DNA of 24,421 nt from CAZFZT01 sp964523675 (GTDB lineage: Bacteria; Planctomycetota; Phycisphaerae; Phycisphaerales; SM1A02): positions 1 through 24,421 of the forward strand of contig CAZFZT010000051.1 of NCBI GenBank assembly GCA_964523675.1, read 5' to 3'. Shown one piece after another: positions 8,025 to 15,502 of this stretch; position 1 is the stretch's first letter, and every line of letters starts with the position of its first letter. Below the pieces are notes generated by a model. That model had not been told where the DNA came from. It was given only the letters and a program-made list of their open reading frames with translations, and did not search any database. A program made the position numbers and the translations under genes.

Positions 8025-8702
8025 TCAATCTTCATACACCAGATACCAATCGTGGCCGAGTGAGTAGATCCAATTCGTGTTGTACCAGATGAGCGCGTTG
8101 TTCGGCCCGCGCTGCACGAGGTACACGCCGCCGCCTGCGCCGCCGGTGAATTGGAATCCGACGCTGCCTTCCTCGATGCGCCGCACCTGGCGATACTCGA
8201 ACAGACCCGTGCGGCCGCGCTCGGCCATCGTGCCGCTCTCGCGCGCCTGCTGCGCAATCGGCTCAAGCCAAGGTCGATGCAGCGCGAACGTGACCCGCAG
8301 CGGCCAGACGGTGAAGGGCACGCTGACAATCACGCCCACGATCAGCGGCGCAGCAAGACGCTCCTTCCAGTTGATCGGCAATTTCGGAATCACAGCAAGA
8401 ACGATCATCACCAGCAGAATATGGATCGTGACAAAGGCCGGCAGGAACAGCCAGAGCGGATCATAACCAACCGCGCACAGCGCAATGATCACCAATGAGC
8501 CCGCCCCCATCAGCACCAGCAGGACGCGGTGCGATGTCGCAAGCGCCAGCCAGAACTCTGTGCGCGGCACTGCTGAAGTGGTCCGCGCATCATCGTGATC
8601 GAATGGTTTGCCGCACTCCGGGCATCGACTGCTGATGACGCCGCGCAGCGACTGCGTGCATCCAAGGCAGAAACGCTCGGGCTGGTCGAGTCCATGCGCC
8701 AT
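8025..8702 (-). CDS. Zinc-ribbon membrane protein, unknown function
   Basis: A 225-residue protein with an N-terminal zinc ribbon (Cys12-x2-Cys15 and Cys27-x2-Cys30, CPECGKPF) and three membrane helices at ~60-78, ~83-105 and ~117-135. A ~90-residue soluble C-terminus ends in aromatic residues (NALIWYNTNWIYSLGHDWYL). I chose ATG 8702 because AAGGAG (8713-8708, minus) lies 5 bases upstream; an ATG at 8744 lacks this. The TAGCAT box at 8729-8724 could be its -10. Planctomycete genomes hold many such orphan CxxC membrane proteins. No function is known, and its left neighbour lies across an assembly gap. Confidence 0.75.
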   Translation of the reverse strand: MAHGLDQPERFCLGCTQSLRGVISSRCPECGKPFDHDDARTTSAVPRTEFWLALATSHRVLLVLMGAGSLVIIALCAVGYDPLWLFLPAFVTIHILLVMIVLAVIPKLPINWKERLAAPLIVGVIVSVPFTVWPLRVTFALHRPWLEPIAQQARESGTMAERGRTGLFEYRQVRRIEEGSVGFQFTGGAGGGVYLVQRGPNNALIWYNTNWIYSLGHDWYLVYED

Positions 8703-8707
8703 ATCGG

Positions 8708-8713
8708 CTCCTT
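8708..8713 (-). promoter_or_regulatory. Ribosome binding site deciding the start at 8702
   Basis: AAGGAG on the minus strand, separated by CCGAT from ATG 8702. Confidence 0.75.
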
Positions 8714-8798
8714 GGAGCGATGCTATCGCTGCATGCTCACCCATGTGGCCGCTGTGTTGACGAATCGGAATCGTGCCGCACCTGCGTGAACGCGCTGC

Positions 8799-9410
8799 TC
8801 ATTCAATGAGTTCATAGAACCCGCCGCCGGCCCGTTTGAGTTTCCCCTGATTCACAAGCTCCTCCCACACCTCGGTTCCAAACTCGCGGGGCGGCAGAAT
8901 GGCGCGAATCTGCGATGCCTTGCCGCTGCTCATAGGACTCCGCGCCAGGCGAGATTCATCGTCAAGCCGCGTCAGCTTCAATCGCTTTCGGAACGCCTTC
9001 ATCGCGCTCTTGAGGTTCTCCGGCGAAGGCGATGAACCACCACGCTCCACCGGCGCTGCAACATTCTCGATTGCCGGCACATCACTCGCTTGCGGATTCG
9101 CGCTGCCGCCGGATTCGGCTCCACCTCCACCGGCCGGCTGCGAGCCTGCCTGCGCATTCAGTTCACCAACCAACGCCGCTAATTTCTCCACGTTTCGTTC
9201 GCGCAGCACTTCAATCGTGCGCGGATCGCTCGGCGCAATCTTCATGAGCGAGCCGCGCGCCTTATCCCACAATTTATCGCGCGCCCTTCCCTGCGCAAGA
9301 TACATGTCGGAGACGATCTCGCCCAGCCGCTGCAGCGCGATCGTGTCCTTATGCTCGTAGTAGCGGTTGATGATGCCCTGTTGATACGATGAATACTCGC
9401 GGCCGGCCAT
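8799..9410 (-). CDS. Hypothetical protein with a helical N-terminal domain and a flexible linker
   Basis: A 203-residue soluble protein without a signal peptide. The first ~90 residues look like a compact helical domain rich in charged and tyrosine residues (MAGREYSSYQQGIINRYYEH at the start). Residues ~90-135 are a Gly/Ala/Ser/Pro linker. The C-terminal ~65 residues are basic then end in GGGFYELIE. Start ATG 9410 is supported by AGGAGG six bases upstream (9422-9417, minus). TATCAT (9442-9437, minus) is a plausible -10 giving a ~20-base leader. The protein looks conserved in style but I do not recognise a family. It is divergent from the DinB-like gene, sharing a 50-base control region. Confidence 0.7.
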   Translation of the reverse strand: MAGREYSSYQQGIINRYYEHKDTIALQRLGEIVSDMYLAQGRARDKLWDKARGSLMKIAPSDPRTIEVLRERNVEKLAALVGELNAQAGSQPAGGGGAESGGSANPQASDVPAIENVAAPVERGGSSPSPENLKSAMKAFRKRLKLTRLDDESRLARSPMSSGKASQIRAILPPREFGTEVWEELVNQGKLKRAGGGFYELIE

Positions 9411-9460
9411 GGAGCGCCTCCTGATCAGACGCTCGAATGATAGGAGGTACAATCCCGGCG
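9411..9460. promoter_or_regulatory. Compact divergent promoter region
   Basis: Only 50 bases separate the divergent starts at 9410 (minus) and 9461 (plus). Leftward there is TATCAT (9442-9437) and AGGAGG (9422-9417). Rightward there is TACAAT (9448-9453) ending 7 bases before ATG 9461, with AGGAGG at 9442-9447 just ahead of it. The two -10 boxes lie within 17 bases, so the polymerases would compete. Confidence 0.55.
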
Positions 9461-9970
9461 ATGCCTGCGATTCCCGCTGCCACGATCAATGTCATTCTCG
9501 CGGAGCTTCTCGTGGAGGTTTGTGCCGGGCCGGACAAGCCCTACACATGGATCGTGACGCAGCACAAGGACGCCGGTCTGCTCGGCACGCTCGCGCAGAT
9601 CACGGCCGCAGACGCTTCGCGGCGGCTCGTTCCAACCGGTCGAACGATCGCTGCCCATACCGAACATCTGCGGTTTTCGCTCGCGTATGCCAACGCCCAT
9701 TTTCGCGGCGAGAGCCCCTCACCGGACTTCTCCACTTCGTGGTCCGTTGCAAGCGTGAACGATAAGCAATGGCAGCAGTTGCAGCAGTCGCTGCTGAGCG
9801 AATTCGAGGAAGCGAAACAGCACATCGAATCGCAGCAGGACTGGCCGGATCAGATGATGCTCACCGGCGCGATCGCGATGATCGCCCATGCGGCCTATCA
9901 CCTCGGCGCGATCCGGCAGATGGCGCTCCTGCTGCGGGAGACGCGCGACCTGCCAACACAAGCGGATTAA
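9461..9970 (+). CDS. DinB-like four-helix protein
   Basis: A 169-residue cytoplasmic protein that resembles the DinB/YfiT superfamily, a helical bundle that usually binds a metal through three histidines. Candidate ligands are His66 or His69 (AAHTEHLRF) and the C-terminal pair His143 and His147 (AHAAYHLGAIRQM), matching the family's HxxxH. Members include thiol transferases and stress-induced proteins, but many are uncharacterised. ATG 9461 is preferred over ATG 9437 because TACAAT lies just ahead of it, although the AGGAGG at 9442-9447 is 13 bases upstream, longer than usual. Function beyond the fold is not assigned. Confidence 0.72.
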   Translation: MPAIPAATINVILAELLVEVCAGPDKPYTWIVTQHKDAGLLGTLAQITAADASRRLVPTGRTIAAHTEHLRFSLAYANAHFRGESPSPDFSTSWSVASVNDKQWQQLQQSLLSEFEEAKQHIESQQDWPDQMMLTGAIAMIAHAAYHLGAIRQMALLLRETRDLPTQAD

Positions 9971-10325
9971 GCGGACGAATTGACGGTAGCACAGGGGTCT
10001 CGCCTGTGCGAGTCACTCGGAGGTGGATACCACCCAAGCCCGTACTGCCGCGCCGCATCTGGTGCAAACGGGGTTGCCGCCGATCGGCTATGCGCACTTC
10101 TCGCACAGGCCGCGCCTGCGACGAAGCATCCGCCACATTCAACCCGAGCGATCTGGGTCAACGTCGGAATCGCTCACCGGCATGACTCATTCTACGGTGG
10201 CGCAGGCAGCGCCTGTGCGTACTCCTGAACGGTGAACGCCCGCGCTTTCCGCGATACTGGAACGTTGTTACTCGACGCATGGCATGCCCGGGCGGATTAC
10301 CTATCCACACACTTTCCCATCAATG
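9971..10325. repeat. Intergenic region with three related CAGGC-type palindromes
   Basis: This 355-base gap has no supported gene. It holds three related hairpins: 9990-10008 (CACAGG...CCTGTG), about 10097-10126 (CGCACAGGC...GCCTGCG with outer CTTC...GAAG), and 10201-10217 (CGCAGGC...GCCTGTG). Copies 1 and 3 share the flanks ACGGTRGC and GCCTGTGCG. A fourth small hairpin (GGTGG-ATA-CCACC) is at 10022-10034. The pattern resembles dispersed REP-like palindromes. Confidence 0.6.
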
Positions 10326-10331
10326 TACAAT
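10326..10331 (+). promoter_or_regulatory. -10-like TACAAT, 6 bases before the Rieske ATG
   Basis: TACAAT, then six bases, then ATG 10338. No Shine-Dalgarno sequence precedes that ATG, which fits a leaderless transcript. No good -35 box is visible. Confidence 0.5.
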
Positions 10332-10337
10332 CGCAGC

Positions 10338-11045
10338 ATGGCCACTTCGGATTCGACGCGACCGCCCACAAACGAAGCCCAGCACTCGCCGCCGCGCTTT
10401 GTTGACATTCGCATCGACACACCTGGGCGTGAGGGATTGACGGGGACAGCGCCGGTGGATGTATATCAGGCCGCTCGTGATCCGGAGCGCGTGACGGTTC
10501 CGCCGGACGGCAGACCACTTGAGGAGCAGCCGCAGTGGCGGCAGGATTTTCCAATCGACTGGCCGCAGGATCACTACGTCGCCCGGCGTGACTTCACCAA
10601 ATTCATGGTGCTCACGAGTTTCGCATTTGTGGTTGGACAGTTCTGGATCATCGGCCAGAACTGGTTCCGCCGGCGCAAGTGGGGGGGCGGCAAGCCGGAA
10701 ATCAAGCGCATTGCATCACTGCGCGAATTGGAAGTGGGGCAGACAATCGTTTTTCGATACCCGGAGGAGACGGACCGTTGCATTCTGACGCGCTTGCCGC
10801 AACGCGGGAGTGAATCAGGGGCGGTGGCGCTGGTGGCGTACAGCCAGATGTGCACGCACTTGGCGTGCGCGGTGATCCCGGATGTGGAGAAGGGCGTCAT
10901 TCACTGCCCGTGTCATGAAGGGTACTTTGATTTGCAGACGGGTAACGTGCTGGCCGGTCCGCCGCCGAGGCCGCTGCCAAGGATCACTCTGGAGATTCGT
11001 GGCGATGATGTGTATGCGACGGGTGTGGAGTGGAGAACCGTTTGA
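10338..11045 (+). CDS. Rieske [2Fe-2S] protein with Tat-type membrane anchor
   Basis: A 235-residue electron-transfer protein. The cluster ligands are Cys172 and His174 (CTHLAC) and Cys190 and His193 (CPCHEG), with Cys177 and Cys192 placed for the disulfide of cytochrome bc-type Rieske proteins. A single helix (~86-106) follows ARRDFTKFM, which resembles the twin-arginine motif. The N-terminal ~80 residues are an unusual hydrophilic extension facing the cytoplasm. ATG 10338 is favoured; ATG 10323 and 10284 are in frame. It lies upstream of a small membrane protein and a NarK-type transporter, so it may feed electrons into a nitrate or nitrite respiratory complex. No cytochrome b gene is adjacent, so the partner complex is not shown here. 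Confidence 0.9.
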   Translation: MATSDSTRPPTNEAQHSPPRFVDIRIDTPGREGLTGTAPVDVYQAARDPERVTVPPDGRPLEEQPQWRQDFPIDWPQDHYVARRDFTKFMVLTSFAFVVGQFWIIGQNWFRRRKWGGGKPEIKRIASLRELEVGQTIVFRYPEETDRCILTRLPQRGSESGAVALVAYSQMCTHLACAVIPDVEKGVIHCPCHEGYFDLQTGNVLAGPPPRPLPRITLEIRGDDVYATGVEWRTV

Positions 11046-11055
11046 ATACTAGGGG

Positions 11056-11104
11056 TTAGGTGTTAGGTGTTAGGTGTTAGGAGTTAGGAGTTAGGAGTTA
11101 GGTG
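11056..11104. repeat. Heptanucleotide tandem repeat TTAGG(T/A)G
   Basis: Seven uninterrupted 7-base units directly after the Rieske stop: three TTAGGTG, three TTAGGAG and one TTAGGTG. A pyrimidine-rich stretch with imperfect CCCCTTC-type units follows (about 11117-11149). The heptamer design recalls the short tandem repeats known from cyanobacteria. Confidence 0.95.
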
Positions 11105-11190
11105 CTACGAATCTTCGACCCCTTCACCCCTCTGCCCCTTCGCCCTTTTGCTCCATGTTCAGCCGTAGCTTCATGAAAGAGACTCGATCC

Positions 11191-11436
11191 ATGCCTTCGA
11201 CTGCACCAAAGCGACCATTTACGCGCGAGCAGCGCACGACGATCGTGTACGGCATGCTCGTGTTTGTGCTGACGCTGGTGATTTTGCAACTCTGGCTGCT
11301 CACCGCCACAATGAATGCATGGCTGGGGGGCGATGAATCGGTGATTTGGCCTGCTGCGCTGGCGAGCTCGTTCTGCTTCCTGCTCAACCTGGGCCTGTTG
11401 CGCTATCTCTACCGCATGGAGCGCGAGCGTCGATGA
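11191..11436 (+). CDS. Small two-helix membrane protein (DUF6755-like)
   Basis: An 81-residue inner-membrane protein with helices at ~18-42 (YGMLVFVLTLVILQLWLLTA) and ~52-72 and a basic C-terminus (YRMERERR). It resembles the family I know as DUF6755, small proteins of unknown role; this assignment is from memory of the sequence pattern. I chose ATG 11191, with ATG 11173 and 11155 as alternatives, because the TPxxFTREQR segment starts soon after. Its stop overlaps the next start (ATGA at 11433-11436), so it is translationally coupled to the transporter. It may help the Rieske protein or the transporter work. Confidence 0.75.
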   Translation: MPSTAPKRPFTREQRTTIVYGMLVFVLTLVILQLWLLTATMNAWLGGDESVIWPAALASSFCFLLNLGLLRYLYRMERERR

Positions 11437-12614
11437 GCGAGCAAGCTGCGACTTCGCCGGTAAACGAGGGGAACGCATTGCAACTGACGCTGGCCACCGG
11501 CGCGTTCGCCGTGTGCTTTGCGGTGTTCGGCTCCGTGTCGGCCATGATGGGCAGCATTCAGGAACAGTTGGATCTGAGCGAATTGCAGGTGTGGATCGCG
11601 ATCTCGCTGCCGGTACTGCTCGGAAGTCTCGGTCGAATTCCGCTGGGCATGATGACGGACAGGTTCGGAGCCCGCATCGTGTTCATCTGGACGATTGCGC
11701 TCGCCATCGTCCCGACGGTATTGCTCGGCCTAGTCGCTGCTTACTGGCAGCTTCTTATCTGCGGCTTCTTTGTGGGTATTGGACTGGCCAGCTTTGCTGT
11801 GGGAGCTCCGTTCGCCAGCCGGTGGTATCCGCCGCAGAAGCAAGGCGCTGCGCTTGGCATTTATGGAGCGGGCAACATCGGGCAGTCGCTGGCCAGCTTC
11901 GGTGCGCCGTTGATCGTGGCCGCGGCGGGATATGCGTGGGGATTTTGGACGTTTGCGATCGTGGCTGGTTTATGGCTGGTTTTGTTCATCGCGCTGGCGA
12001 AGAATCCGCCCGGCGTGGTGCGGCCGAAGACGCTGCGCGAGAGCATTGTGCCGCTGCGAGAGCCGATGGCATGGGTTCTGTGCGCGTACTACTTTCTGAC
12101 GTTCGGCGGTTTCGTCGCGATGGCGATCTCACTGCCGAAGTTCTTAACCGCGATGTTCGAGCTGACGCCGCAGGATGCCGGCTTTCGAACGGCGGGGTTC
12201 GTGGTGCTGGCAACGATTTTGCGGCCGATCGGTGGATGGCTGGGCGATCGCATCGGCGGGCGGGCGGTTCTGCTGTGGGTGTTTCCTCTCACCGCGGCAT
12301 TTGCAATCTTCATGGCCTGCCCGACCATGATCACCTTCACGATCGGGGCCCTGGGAATGGCGGTGGCGATCGGCCTGGGCAACGGCGCCGTGTTCAAACT
12401 TGTGCCGGAGTATTTTCCCAAATCGGTGGGAACGGTCACCGGATTGGTGGGCGCGGCCGGCGGGCTCGGCGGATTCTTCCCGCCGCTCATTGTCGGCGCA
12501 CTGCGCGAAGCGACCGGCAACTACGCATGGGGATTCATTCTGCTCGCGGTCACCGCAGTCGCCTGTCTTGCGCTTGCTCTGCGTAGCGGCCGGACCGGGC
12601 GGAGTGTCGGCTGA
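11433..12614 (+). CDS. narK: NarK-type nitrate/nitrite transporter (MFS, NNP family)
   Basis: A 393-residue major facilitator with about 12 membrane helices. The MFS loop motif appears as GRIPLGMMTDRFGAR after helix 2 and again as GGWLGDRIGGR in the second half. The nitrate signatures are seen as GIYGAGNIGQS and later GLVGAAGGLGGFFPP, as in NarK/NrtP proteins. It would exchange or import nitrate and nitrite across the inner membrane. The start overlaps the upstream stop by 4 bases, forming a Rieske - small protein - transporter unit. Substrate direction cannot be read from sequence. Confidence 0.9.
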   Translation: MSEQAATSPVNEGNALQLTLATGAFAVCFAVFGSVSAMMGSIQEQLDLSELQVWIAISLPVLLGSLGRIPLGMMTDRFGARIVFIWTIALAIVPTVLLGLVAAYWQLLICGFFVGIGLASFAVGAPFASRWYPPQKQGAALGIYGAGNIGQSLASFGAPLIVAAAGYAWGFWTFAIVAGLWLVLFIALAKNPPGVVRPKTLRESIVPLREPMAWVLCAYYFLTFGGFVAMAISLPKFLTAMFELTPQDAGFRTAGFVVLATILRPIGGWLGDRIGGRAVLLWVFPLTAAFAIFMACPTMITFTIGALGMAVAIGLGNGAVFKLVPEYFPKSVGTVTGLVGAAGGLGGFFPPLIVGALREATGNYAWGFILLAVTAVACLALALRSGRTGRSVG

Positions 12615-12699
12615 ACCATGCCGCTGCGTCGTCAGTTGATGCTGCGCAGCGAAACGCACGCCACGGCGTATCTGCGACCTGAGCCAGAGCGCACACCAG

Positions 12700-14322
12700 T
12701 CACACCTTCGGCCCGGCTGCTCGGACTTCCGCGCTGATCTCGTACTTCGCATCGTTCTGGCGGAAGAGCGAAGCGAGATGACGGGCCTTCTCGTCATACG
12801 CCGCTTTATCCTTCCATGTATTGCGCGGATGCAGCACATCGCGCGGCACACCATGCACATCGACAGGCATGTGCAGGCCGAAGATGTCATGCGTATCAAG
12901 CTTCGCTTCGCGCAGCGATCCGTTGAGAATGGCAGTCACGAATGCGCGGGTGTAGGCCAGTTTGAAGCGATGCCCCTCGCCGTATGGTCCACCGGTCCAT
13001 CCGGTGTTGAGCAGCCAGACATCGGCGTTGTGCTCTTCGATGCGGTCGGCAAGCATCTGCGCATAGACCATTGCGGGACGCGGAAGGAACGGGCCGCCGA
13101 AACAGGCGGAGAAGTTCGGTACCGGCTCGGTAACGCCCGCTTCGGTGCCGGCGAGCTTCGAGGTGTAGCCGTTGATGAAGTAGTACATCGCCTGCTCGCG
13201 CGTGAGTTTCGAGACAGGCGGCAGCACGCCGAAGGCGTCGGCGGTGAGGAAGATGACGTTCTTCGGATGATTACCGACCGACGGAATGACAGCGTTCTCA
13301 ATGAAGGACACCGGATAAGTGACGCGCGTGTTTTCGGTCTTGGTCGCGTCGTCGTAATCCGGCTCGCGCGAGCGCTCATCGATGACGACGTTCTCGAGCA
13401 CGGAGCCGAAGCGGATCGCGTTCCAGATTTCCGGCTCGCCTTCCTTGAACAGTCGAATGCATTTGGCGTAGCAGCCGCCTTCGATATTGAAGACGCCGCG
13501 ATTCGACCAGCCGTGCTCGTCATCGCCGATGAGCAGCCGGTTCGGATCAGCGGAGAGCGTCGTCTTGCCGGTGCCGGAGAGGCCGAAGAAGAGCGCGACA
13601 TTGCTCGCGTCATCCTGCGCCACGTTGGCCGAGCAGTGCATGGGGAAGACCCGCATGTCGGGCAGGTCGTAGTTCATGGCGTAGAAGATCGACTTCTTGA
13701 TTTCGCCGGCGTAGCGCGTGCCGACGATGACGACCTTTCGCTGCTCGAGCGACTGAATGATGCACAGCGGCGAGTTCAGGCCATAGTCAGCGAAATTGGG
13801 GATCTTCAGGTTGCACGCGTTGATGATGGTCCAGCGAGCATCTCCGCGACGGTTGCCCTGCAAAGTCACATCGTCGTCGAATCCTTCAAGTTCACTCGCC
13901 GGTGCATTGATGAAGAGCGTTCTGGCAAAGAGCGCGTGCCACGCTTCCTCACAGATGACCGAGACCTTGAGGCGGTAGTCGGGATCGGCGCCTGCGTAGC
14001 CGTCGAAGCGGAAGAGCTCATCGCGGCCGGCAAGATGCTTGAACGCAAGTTGCTCGATGCGAGCAAAGTTCTCGGGGGTGATGGGCTGATTGGTGCGGCC
14101 CCAGTCAATGTTGTCATGAATGCCCGGCGTATCTTCCAGGAACTTGTCGGTGGGGGAGCGGCCGGTGCGCTCGCCGGTGTCACAGACAAGTGCGCCGTTG
14201 GCGGCAAGTACGCCCTCGCCTCGGCGGACCGCCATCTCGATAAGCGCGGCTGCGGGCAGGTTGCGATGGATGAGTGCGTCGTTCAGATTGGTCTGTGCAG
14301 GTGCGGCGGAAGCAGTGGTCAT
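12700..14322 (-). CDS. pckA: Phosphoenolpyruvate carboxykinase (ATP)
   Basis: A 540-residue cytoplasmic enzyme converting oxaloacetate and ATP to phosphoenolpyruvate, CO2 and ADP, the entry step of gluconeogenesis. The ATP-specific kinase-1a loop is GLSGTGKTT (247-255), kinase-2 is LLIGDDEHGW (263-272), and ERTGRSPTDKF (51-61) matches the substrate-binding RTGRSP segment. Length matches the family. Start ATG 14322 is right for the N-terminus, although no strong Shine-Dalgarno is present. It converges with the transporter gene across an 85-base gap containing a GCTGCGCAGC palindrome. An extended -10 (TGATACAAT) 50 bases upstream could drive it. Confidence 0.97.
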   Translation of the reverse strand: MTTASAAPAQTNLNDALIHRNLPAAALIEMAVRRGEGVLAANGALVCDTGERTGRSPTDKFLEDTPGIHDNIDWGRTNQPITPENFARIEQLAFKHLAGRDELFRFDGYAGADPDYRLKVSVICEEAWHALFARTLFINAPASELEGFDDDVTLQGNRRGDARWTIINACNLKIPNFADYGLNSPLCIIQSLEQRKVVIVGTRYAGEIKKSIFYAMNYDLPDMRVFPMHCSANVAQDDASNVALFFGLSGTGKTTLSADPNRLLIGDDEHGWSNRGVFNIEGGCYAKCIRLFKEGEPEIWNAIRFGSVLENVVIDERSREPDYDDATKTENTRVTYPVSFIENAVIPSVGNHPKNVIFLTADAFGVLPPVSKLTREQAMYYFINGYTSKLAGTEAGVTEPVPNFSACFGGPFLPRPAMVYAQMLADRIEEHNADVWLLNTGWTGGPYGEGHRFKLAYTRAFVTAILNGSLREAKLDTHDIFGLHMPVDVHGVPRDVLHPRNTWKDKAAYDEKARHLASLFRQNDAKYEISAEVRAAGPKV

Positions 14323-14372
14323 GGAAGGAAGTCTCACAGTCTCACGGCGGTTAGGAATGAGCGGAATCACGG

Positions 14373-14378
14373 ATTGTA
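14373..14378 (-). promoter_or_regulatory. Candidate extended -10 of pckA
   Basis: Minus-strand TACAAT preceded by TGA (TGATACAAT), 50 bases before ATG 14322, would give a leader of about 44 bases. No clear -35 is present. Confidence 0.4.
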
Positions 14379-14432
14379 TCAGGAATCTCAGATCGCAGCG
14401 ATTTGCCCGCCGCTGCGGAGTATCAGGCCAGG

Positions 14433-15392
14433 TTACGTTCCCCAATCCGAGCCGCACTCCGGACACCGGCTTCCGGGCGACGGCCCTTTCTCGTAGCCGC
14501 ACTCATCGCATCGCATCTCCCGCCACCAGCGACGGCGCTTGCTCGTCAGCGCCAGCACAATGCCCGGTCCGCTCAGCCAAAGCAGCGCAAATGACGACAG
14601 CACCAACGCACAGAAAGTGCCCGTGTTGCAATAGCAATTCGCTTTCCTTCGTACGAAAATGTCCAGAGGCACGATGACCATCACTTCTGCGAGCGTTCCG
14701 CCGAGCAGCCAGAACGCCAGTCGCGAATGCAAACGCGAGGGCGGCGTTCGGCGGCAGAAGAACAAGAGAATCGGCGTCCAGACCATCCAACTCGCCAGTA
14801 CAAATGGCCACCACGCCCAACGCTCTATGGAGGACCGTGCAGCATATCGAACAATGTATTCACCGAAAAAATCACCGACCTCCACTCTGCCTGTGACCAC
14901 GAAATAGATTAGTTCACTCAAGCCCACAAAGAGCCCCAGAAACAGAATTGCTGCGACCAACGCTGCACCAACGACGCTCAGCACCATCGACCGCCCACGC
15001 TCCGATGCGTTCAGACGCATCGAGAAGACCGGCAGCACAAACAGCAATTGTGTGATGCTGACAATTGAAGCGGGCAGCCAGATCAAGGTGATCGAACCCG
15101 GCTGGACAATTGCATCAGTGAAGATTGCACCGAGATCGCTCCATTTGAATTCGCCCATGAGAAGCGCGACTGCCAGAGTGCCCACCACACCGAGAGTGAG
15201 CGTGTTGGCGATCAAAATGCAACCGAGGAGAAAGAGGCGCCGGTACCGCATGGCGAGACGATACTCGTTTCGGAACGCGTCGAACAGATCCGCTCCACCG
15301 GAGTGTGTCAGGTGGTCCCGACTGGCGGGGTCGTTACTCCCCGCCCAGCGCTCAGGTCCGTGAGACGGGGCATGAATGGTCCCGGCAGTCAC
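14433..15392 (-). CDS. Six-helix membrane protein with C-terminal zinc ribbon
   Basis: A 319-residue integral membrane protein with helices near 52-78, 100-122, 138-166, 193-212, 225-246 and 258-282. The C-terminus carries a zinc ribbon, Cys295-x2-Cys298 and Cys310-x2-Cys313 (RCDECGY ... RCPECGSDWGT), on the side after helix 6. The only start that keeps the whole frame is GTG 15392. An internal ATG before MRYRRLFLLG (near 15248) is an alternative that would remove about 47 residues. It lies upstream of pckA on the same strand, but spacing does not prove an operon. The ribbon style is typical of Phycisphaerae, and no function is known. Confidence 0.75.
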   Translation of the reverse strand: MTAGTIHAPSHGPERWAGSNDPASRDHLTHSGGADLFDAFRNEYRLAMRYRRLFLLGCILIANTLTLGVVGTLAVALLMGEFKWSDLGAIFTDAIVQPGSITLIWLPASIVSITQLLFVLPVFSMRLNASERGRSMVLSVVGAALVAAILFLGLFVGLSELIYFVVTGRVEVGDFFGEYIVRYAARSSIERWAWWPFVLASWMVWTPILLFFCRRTPPSRLHSRLAFWLLGGTLAEVMVIVPLDIFVRRKANCYCNTGTFCALVLSSFALLWLSGPGIVLALTSKRRRWWREMRCDECGYEKGPSPGSRCPECGSDWGT

Positions 15393-15416
15393 CGAGCCGC
15401 CTGTACCACAACCGGC

Positions 15417-15422
15417 TACGAT
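15417..15422 (+). promoter_or_regulatory. -10-like TACGAT of tRNA-Val
   Basis: TACGAT ends 7 bases before the mature 5' end of tRNA-Val, a spacing that would start transcription almost at the mature end. Confidence 0.4.
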
Positions 15423-15429
15423 AGAGCCA

Positions 15430-15502
15430 GGGCGTTTAGCTCAGCGGCTAGAGCGCTGCTCTTACACAGCAGATGTCACTGGTTCGAATCCAGTAACGCC
15501 CA
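15430..15502 (+). tRNA. tRNA-Val (anticodon UAC)
   Basis: A complete 73-base cloverleaf. The acceptor is GGGCGTT/AACGCCC with discriminator A, the D-arm GCTC...GAGC, the anticodon stem CTGCT/AGCAG around loop CTTACAC (anticodon TAC), and the T-arm ACTGG-TTCGAAT-CCAGT. CCA is not encoded. The 3' end borders an integrase remnant. Confidence 0.97.

Noticed and set aside
11056..11104. Telomere-like repeat or CRISPR array
   Set aside because: Units are adjacent with no spacers and only 7 bases long, in an internal intergenic position.
12778..14496. 572-residue plus-strand open frame
   Set aside because: Antisense to pckA, caused by GC-rich codon use; pckA itself is certain.
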